Shown here one piece after another: positions 6,498 to 10,491 of a stretch of DNA of 10,491 bases; position 1 is the first letter of the stretch; each line of letters begins with the position of its first letter. Below the pieces are notes generated by a model. It ran no database searches and was not told where the DNA came from. It saw only the letters and a program-made list of their open reading frames with translations. Both the position numbers and the translations under genes were made by a program. Origin of the DNA: Pseudomonadota bacterium (GTDB taxonomy: Bacteria > Pseudomonadota > Gammaproteobacteria > Enterobacterales > Succinivibrionaceae); NCBI GenBank assembly GCA_023460615.1, contig JAEWPL010000107.1:1-10491 (forward strand), read 5' to 3'.

Positions 6498-7871
6498 ATG
6501 GCAAGAGAATTATTTAAAAGCCGTTTAGGCTTCATCCTAATTGCCGCAGGTTGTGCGGTAGGTATTGGTAATGTATGGCGTTTTCCTTACATTGTAGGTC
6601 AATACGGTGGCGCATACTTTGTGCTAATCTATTTGTTCTTTTTAGTAGCTTTAGGTATCCCACTGTTAACTGTGGAATTAGCTATCGGTAGAGCCTCTCG
6701 TGCATCTATCGCTTATTGCTATGAGAAACTAGAAAGCAAAAGTTCAAAGTGGCACTACAACAAGTGGTGGCAAATTGCTGGTAACTACATCTTAATGTCC
6801 TTCTATGGCATTATCACAGGCTGGATGTTGTACTACTTCTTTGATTTTGCTTTTGGTCAGGTACCTAGCAATCTTCCAAAGGAAGTAGCTCAGGCAAACT
6901 TTGGTGAAATCTTACAAAGCCCTGTAACTTTATTTACCTGCATGGCAACAGTAATTGCGGTAGCTTTTATGATTGTAGCTTTAGGTGTAGTAAAGGGAGT
7001 GGAGAAATTTACTAAGCCTTTAATGCTGTTATTACTAGGTCTATTAGTCTTTATGGCAATTAGATCTTGCACTTTAGATGGCTTTAGTGAAGGTATTAGT
7101 TTCTATCTAAAACCTAACTTAGCAAACCTAGAAGGTCGTTGGGGTGAGGCTATTTGGGCAGCTATGGGACAGGCTTTCTTTACCTTATCTACAGGTATGG
7201 GTGGTATTGCTATCTTTGGTAGCTACATGTCAGAGCGTCACCGTCTTTTAAATGAAGCTTTATTTATCGCAGGTTTAGATACAGCAGTAGCTTTATTGTC
7301 AGGCTTTGTGATCTTCCCTGCTTGCTATACCTATGGTATTTCACCTGATGCTGGTCCAAACTTATTGTTTGTATCTATGACCATGGTATTTTCAAATATG
7401 ACCTTTGGCGCTTTCTGGGGAGCTTTATTCTTCCTATTCATGTTAATTGCAGCTGTGTCAACTTTAATTGCTGTGTTTGAGAATATCATCGCTGCAAACT
7501 TAGAGTTATTCAAGCTAGAGCGCAAGAAGGCTGTACTGATTAACTTTGTGGTGATTTTATTACTAGCAATCCTACCTGTATTAGGCTTTAACTCCTTAAA
7601 AGATGTGCACCTAATTGGATCTGGTACAAATATCACTGATTTTTGTGATTTCTTAATCTCAAATAATGTGTTACCAATAGGCTCTTTAGTCTTTGTACTA
7701 TTTGTTACCTCTAAATCTGGTATGGGATGGCTTCGCTATATCAAGGAAGCTAATGTAGGTGAGGGCTTTAGCTTATCCCCTAAATTATTCTTCTACTACC
7801 GTTATATCTTAACCACAATTGTTGCTGTATTGCTCATAATTGGCTACTACACTGTGTTTAGTAGAGCTTAA
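6498..7871 (+). CDS. NSS-family Na+-dependent amino-acid symporter (third of three)
   Basis: It has 457 residues, the same length as its neighbour, and aligns with it essentially without gaps. About 11 membrane helices are visible, with the last (YYRYILTTIVAVLLIIGYY) at the C-terminus. TM1 is identical to its neighbour over the Na+-site region. TM6 reads GQAFFTLSTGMG (224-235), so the pocket residue equal to LeuT F259 is M234 rather than F234, suggesting a different or larger substrate. TM7 keeps the Asp (GLDTAVALLSG) and TM8 the AAVSTLIAVF Na2 motif. The ATG lies 7 bp after the previous stop with no recognisable Shine-Dalgarno, so translation is probably coupled to the second gene. Several stretches of more than 25 bases are identical between the two genes. 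No terminator is evident after it; the next structure is the slt dyad. The family is certain, the substrate unknown. Confidence 0.95.
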   Translation: MARELFKSRLGFILIAAGCAVGIGNVWRFPYIVGQYGGAYFVLIYLFFLVALGIPLLTVELAIGRASRASIAYCYEKLESKSSKWHYNKWWQIAGNYILMSFYGIITGWMLYYFFDFAFGQVPSNLPKEVAQANFGEILQSPVTLFTCMATVIAVAFMIVALGVVKGVEKFTKPLMLLLLGLLVFMAIRSCTLDGFSEGISFYLKPNLANLEGRWGEAIWAAMGQAFFTLSTGMGGIAIFGSYMSERHRLLNEALFIAGLDTAVALLSGFVIFPACYTYGISPDAGPNLLFVSMTMVFSNMTFGAFWGALFFLFMLIAAVSTLIAVFENIIAANLELFKLERKKAVLINFVVILLLAILPVLGFNSLKDVHLIGSGTNITDFCDFLISNNVLPIGSLVFVLFVTSKSGMGWLRYIKEANVGEGFSLSPKLFFYYRYILTTIVAVLLIIGYYTVFSRA

Positions 7872-7874
7872 CGC

Positions 7875-7902
7875 TTTAATTTCTGCGCTATTGTCGTATA
7901 AT
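7875..7902 (+). promoter_or_regulatory. slt promoter
   Basis: A perfect TATAAT (7897-7902) lies 16 bases after TTTAAT (7875-7880). A start near 7909 would give a leader of about 29 bases before the slt ATG. The -35 is weak (three of six bases). The spacer between the boxes contains the left arm of the inverted repeat at 7883-7935. Confidence 0.55.
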
Positions 7903-7935
7903 TTACCTATGTAAAATGCATAGACAGTGGCGCAG
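7883..7935 (+). promoter_or_regulatory. long inverted repeat enclosing the slt -10 box and covering the slt RBS
   Basis: CTGCGCTATTGTC (7883-7895) pairs as RNA with GACAGTGGCGCAG (7923-7935): 13 consecutive pairs, two of them G-U. The 27-base loop contains TATAAT and the expected transcription start. The right arm ends two bases before the slt ATG and covers the weak ribosome-binding region (AGTGG, 7926-7930). RNA from the upstream genes would contain both arms and hide the start; RNA from the slt promoter lacks the left arm. No T run follows, so this is not an intrinsic terminator. A smaller stem, CTATG (7907-7911) with CATAG (7919-7923), is nested inside. Confidence 0.55.
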
Positions 7936-7937
7936 TC

Positions 7938-10190
7938 ATGAAACACTTAATTATCAACAAATTTTTCTTAAGTTTAATTTTACCTATCTTTTTAGTTAGC
8001 AATTTTGGTCTTGTAACTACTCAAGCCTCAACTGCCACTCAATCCTCACAAGCAAAAAAGACTACTAAAGCTAAAACAACTGCTAAGAAAAAGGCAAAGA
8101 GCAAAGCTACTAAAAATAGCAAACGTAACGCAACAAAGGCACAAAAGAAAAAGACTGTAGCAAAACACAGCAAAAATAAAAAAGCTCAAAGCCTACCACC
8201 TGTAAAAAAGCCAACTTTACAGGATTTAGCTATTGCCTCTGACTATGTACCAAGCAACATTGAAGCTGACAATCCTCTTATTGAAACTAACGCTCAGTTA
8301 ATTGCTAAACGCAGATACTTCTTTGATGCTAAAAAGGCTATTAAACAAGGGGATTTTGAGACTGCTAATCGTATTAAAAAAGAGCATTTACAAGGTTATC
8401 CTTTAAATGTATATCTTGATTACTATGCTTTAACTACCCCTTTAAATGCTTCAAAATACAATAAAGTAAAGGAGTTTATTAAGTCTTCAGATCATAAAGA
8501 GTTATCTGAGATCTTAAAAAAGCGTTACATCACTTTCTTGTCGGATGAAGGTCACTACTCAAAAGTACTAGGTTTAATTAAACAAAAGCCTTTTGACGAT
8601 AATCAAGAGCTTACCAAATCACAACAAGAGCTACAGTGCCGTTTTTATGAGGCTAAGTGGAGAACCGGCAAGGCTGATATGAATGCTTCAGTCTTTGCTA
8701 AAAAGGTTTATTTACAGTTAAAACCATACCCATCAGGATGCTCAGGTTTAATTTACCTTTGGGGTAAACAAGGTAATTTAGGCGACAATGTAAGACTTGA
8801 GAAATTTGAAAAAGCTTACATTATGAGAAGCTACACTGATACTACTGCAACTTTAGCAGGAACCTTATCCTCAAGTCCTTTTGCTAATAGAGTATCTATC
8901 GTTATGGATTTATATGATGATCCTATGCAGGTAGTAAAGCAAGAGGTTAAAAACAACACTGACGATGAGCATAAAGCTGCTATCTTAGCTTATAAGCGCT
9001 TTGCTAATTTGTCACCTAAGGATGCTACTCCTTACTTTAATGATTTTATCAAGCAGTACAAGCTAAATGAGACTGAAAAGCTTGAGATTATCCAAATCAT
9101 AGCCAAAGGCTTTTTAGCAAGAAGCTCTACTTTAGAGCAGGTAACTTGGGTTGATCATAATCTACCTGCTACCTTATGGTCAGAGGATATCAAGTTAATG
9201 CGTATGCGCCGTGCTATTTGGTTTGCACAGTGGCAAATCGTTTACGATTTGTATGATCATTTAACCGTTAAAGATAAAGCAGAGATTAACTGGAAATATT
9301 GGAAAGCTCGTGCAGCTTTTGAGTTAGGCAAAAAAGAGCAAGCTCATACTCTTATGAGTAAGGTTGCAAAAGACAGAAGTTTCTTTGGCTTTTTAGCCGC
9401 TCAAAAACTAGGTAAAAAGTTGCCATTTAAACATGAGCATCTATCAAAGACTGCTAAGTGGCCTGATAGTGTAAAGAATAACCTTGCAGCTATAAGATTC
9501 TTTGAGTTTCAAGCTATGGAGGATAATAATGCCTCTATTGAGTGGCGAGAAGTAGCTAAATACGGCACTAATGATGAAGCTATGATGATGGCTGAGTGGG
9601 CTTTATCTACAGGACACATCAACTATGCTATTCAAAGTGTGATTGCAGGTAAAAGGTGGGATGCTTTAGACTACAGATTCCCAAAACCATTTTTAGATTA
9701 TTATCAGAAGTACTCTAAATCAACTAATGTACCATTGTCTTTCCTATACGGTATTTCAAGACAAGAGAGTATGTTAAACCCTGTGGTAAGATCTCCTGTT
9801 GGTGCTGTAGGTTTAATGCAGTTAATGCCAAATACCGCTAAGATGGTTTCAAGAAAGAACAGCTGGCCTTACAGAAATGAGCGCGATCTTATTGATCCTG
9901 AGAATAACATCCGTTTAGGCTCCGCTTACTTAAGAGAAATGCTAGGTAAGTTTGACAATAACCGTATTCTTGCAGCAGCTGCTTATAATGCAGGTCCTGG
10001 TCGTATCGGCATTTGGAAGTCAAAAGATGGCTATACCCGTGATGCTGCAATGTATGTAGAGAATATCCCATTTACGGAAACAAGAAAGTACGTACAGAAC
10101 GTTTTACTTTACGACGTAATTTACAAGAAACTATTAACTGGTGTTGAAGATCCTCTGTTGAAAAAACATGAGTTAGCTTATCATTACTAA
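7938..10190 (+). CDS. slt: soluble lytic murein transglycosylase, Slt70-like, with Lys-rich linker
   Basis: This 750-residue periplasmic enzyme cleaves the MurNAc-GlcNAc bond of peptidoglycan, forming 1,6-anhydro ends. An N-terminal signal peptide (about 1-30, with LSLILPIFLV, cut after TTQA) is followed by a basic low-complexity stretch (about 38-91) with roughly 21 Lys among Ala, Thr and Ser. Residues about 93-575 are alpha-helical repeats like the ring-shaped U and L domains of Slt70. The C-terminal SLT domain (about 590-735) has GISRQES with catalytic E610, SPVGAVGLMQLMPNTA, AAAYNAGPGRIGIW and ENIPFTETRKYVQNVLLYD, all close to E. coli Slt70. E. coli Slt70 is 645 residues; the excess is largely the Lys-rich linker. 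The ATG at 7938 is set by the signal peptide; ribosome-binding bases are weak and lie in the dyad's right arm. A tRNA gene follows after 48 bp with no terminator seen. Confidence 0.95.
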   Translation: MKHLIINKFFLSLILPIFLVSNFGLVTTQASTATQSSQAKKTTKAKTTAKKKAKSKATKNSKRNATKAQKKKTVAKHSKNKKAQSLPPVKKPTLQDLAIASDYVPSNIEADNPLIETNAQLIAKRRYFFDAKKAIKQGDFETANRIKKEHLQGYPLNVYLDYYALTTPLNASKYNKVKEFIKSSDHKELSEILKKRYITFLSDEGHYSKVLGLIKQKPFDDNQELTKSQQELQCRFYEAKWRTGKADMNASVFAKKVYLQLKPYPSGCSGLIYLWGKQGNLGDNVRLEKFEKAYIMRSYTDTTATLAGTLSSSPFANRVSIVMDLYDDPMQVVKQEVKNNTDDEHKAAILAYKRFANLSPKDATPYFNDFIKQYKLNETEKLEIIQIIAKGFLARSSTLEQVTWVDHNLPATLWSEDIKLMRMRRAIWFAQWQIVYDLYDHLTVKDKAEINWKYWKARAAFELGKKEQAHTLMSKVAKDRSFFGFLAAQKLGKKLPFKHEHLSKTAKWPDSVKNNLAAIRFFEFQAMEDNNASIEWREVAKYGTNDEAMMMAEWALSTGHINYAIQSVIAGKRWDALDYRFPKPFLDYYQKYSKSTNVPLSFLYGISRQESMLNPVVRSPVGAVGLMQLMPNTAKMVSRKNSWPYRNERDLIDPENNIRLGSAYLREMLGKFDNNRILAAAAYNAGPGRIGIWKSKDGYTRDAAMYVENIPFTETRKYVQNVLLYDVIYKKLLTGVEDPLLKKHELAYHY

Positions 10191-10199
10191 GCAAAAATC

Positions 10200-10227
10200 T
10201 TTACAAATCAACAGAATTTGATATTAT
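10200..10227 (+). promoter_or_regulatory. tRNA-Leu promoter
   Basis: TTTACA (10200-10205, five of six matches) and TATTAT (10222-10227, five of six) are separated by 16 bases. Transcription would begin near 10234, a few bases before the mature tRNA 5' end. Confidence 0.6.
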
Positions 10228-10238
10228 ATTTCACGGTT

Positions 10239-10321
10239 GCCCAGGTGGTGAAATTGGTATACACGCTACCTTGAGGTGGTAGTTCGCGAGAGTGTGGGTT
10301 CGAGTCCCATCCTGGGCACCA
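10239..10321 (+). tRNA. tRNA-Leu, anticodon GAG
   Basis: A full cloverleaf can be drawn. The acceptor stem is GCCCAGG (10239-10245) with CCTGGGC (10311-10317). The D stem is GTG/CAC. The anticodon stem CTACC/GGTAG encloses loop TTGAGGT, with GAG at 10273-10275. The T stem is GTGGG/CCCAT around TTCGAGT. The discriminator is A (10318) and CCA is encoded (10319-10321). The variable arm (10283-10293) is 11 bases, a 3-bp stem UUC/GAG closed by GCGA, which fits a class II tRNA although short for Leu (15 in E. coli tRNA-Leu GAG). It reads CUU and CUC codons. Its 3' end borders iteron-rich DNA and is a plausible integration site. Confidence 0.97.
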
Positions 10322-10336
10322 TTCCTAAATTTTCTT

Positions 10337-10426
10337 ACCTATCCTAACCTATCCCAAAATTATTTAAAACTCGCATTCTGATGGACTTTAGCTTATACTT
10401 AACTTATCCTAACTTATCCTAACTTA
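10337..10426 (+). repeat. two pairs of tandem 10-bp iterons downstream of tRNA-Leu
   Basis: The unit AC(C/T)TATCC(T/C)A occurs four times in the same direction: 10337-10346, 10347-10356, 10402-10411 and 10412-10421. The second pair is flanked by half units ACTTA at 10397-10401 and 10422-10426. Units repeat every 10 bp, one helical turn. Short direct repeats beside the 3' end of a tRNA gene resemble arm-type binding sites of tyrosine integrases. No coding sequence lies in 10322-10491. Confidence 0.7.
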
Positions 10427-10442
10427 ATCATACAATAAAGAT

Positions 10443-10487
10443 AAGTCACTCCAAAGTCACTCTTTATATTTTTATATTTGGAGTGAC
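10443..10487. repeat. AAGTCACTC direct repeat plus 11-bp inverted repeat
   Basis: AAGTCACTC occurs at 10443-10451 and 10454-10462, an 11-bp period. GTCACTCCAAA (10445-10455) is the exact reverse complement of TTTGGAGTGAC (10477-10487), with a 21-base AT-rich spacer. No T run follows on either strand that would make it a standard terminator. It may be a set of protein-binding sites at the edge of an element lying to the right. Confidence 0.6.
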
Positions 10488-10491
10488 CAAA

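Noticed and set aside
4579..7636. Several minus-strand ORFs of 60-113 codons within the transporter genes
   Set aside because: They recur at equivalent places in the paralogues because the sense codons are similar; they have no start signals or family features.
7883..7935. Terminator of the transporter cluster
   Set aside because: A long stem is present but the following bases are TCATGAAAC without a T run, and the right arm ends at the slt start codon.
10337..10426. CRISPR array
   Set aside because: Units are 10 bp and directly abutting, with no spacer-sized unique sequence between them and no cas genes.
10445..10487. Intrinsic terminator for the tRNA
   Set aside because: The 11-bp stem has a 21-base loop and is followed by CAAA, not a T run.

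Overview
The window looks like chromosomal DNA of an AT-rich gammaproteobacterium, most likely a gut-type anaerobe near the Succinivibrionaceae/Aeromonadales. Supporting this are the rpsO-pnp order with gammaproteobacteria-like S15 and PNPase, a Slt70-type lytic transglycosylase, a tRNA-Leu(GAG) with encoded CCA, and amino-acid transporters of the 11-helix NSS class. The genus assignment is inference, because no 16S or other marker gene is present.

Left part (1-998, accessory). The 5' end of an AAA-ATPase-like gene runs off the left edge on the minus strand. Upstream of it, also on the minus strand, is a HipB-like XRE regulator. Its promoter carries a TATAC-N8-GTATA dyad with the same geometry as the E. 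coli HipB operator, but no HipA toxin gene follows it. In most gammaproteobacteria truB precedes rpsO; here these accessory genes take its place.

Centre (about 940-3700, core). rpsO has its own promoter and a leader that can fold into an H-type pseudoknot next to the Shine-Dalgarno, like the E. coli S15 autoregulatory leader. A GC-rich hairpin lies between rpsO and pnp, and pnp ends in a strong intrinsic terminator.

Right of pnp (3707-7871). Three tandem paralogous sodium:neurotransmitter-symporter-family amino-acid transporters follow, with 9- and 7-bp gaps. The first is interrupted by a single in-frame TAA at codon 91 but is otherwise intact. The three differ at two TM6 substrate-pocket positions, which suggests different substrates. 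The pnp terminator sits directly upstream with no room for a promoter behind it, so expression needs readthrough or an upstream promoter.

Right end (7872-10491). A slt-like lytic transglycosylase has an unusual lysine-rich linker after its signal peptide. Its promoter's -10 box lies in the loop of a 13-bp inverted repeat. The left arm is promoter spacer and the right arm covers the slt ribosome-binding region, so readthrough mRNA could be silenced while slt's own mRNA stays open. A tRNA-Leu(GAG) follows. Beyond its 3' end are two pairs of tandem 10-bp iterons and a set of AAGTCACTC repeats, the arrangement expected at an integrase attachment region, although no integrase is in view.

I did not find a complete undescribed multi-gene system. 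The best leads are the slt promoter-in-hairpin arrangement, the predicted S15 pseudoknot, the stop-interrupted transporter in its triplet, and the iterons beside tRNA-Leu.
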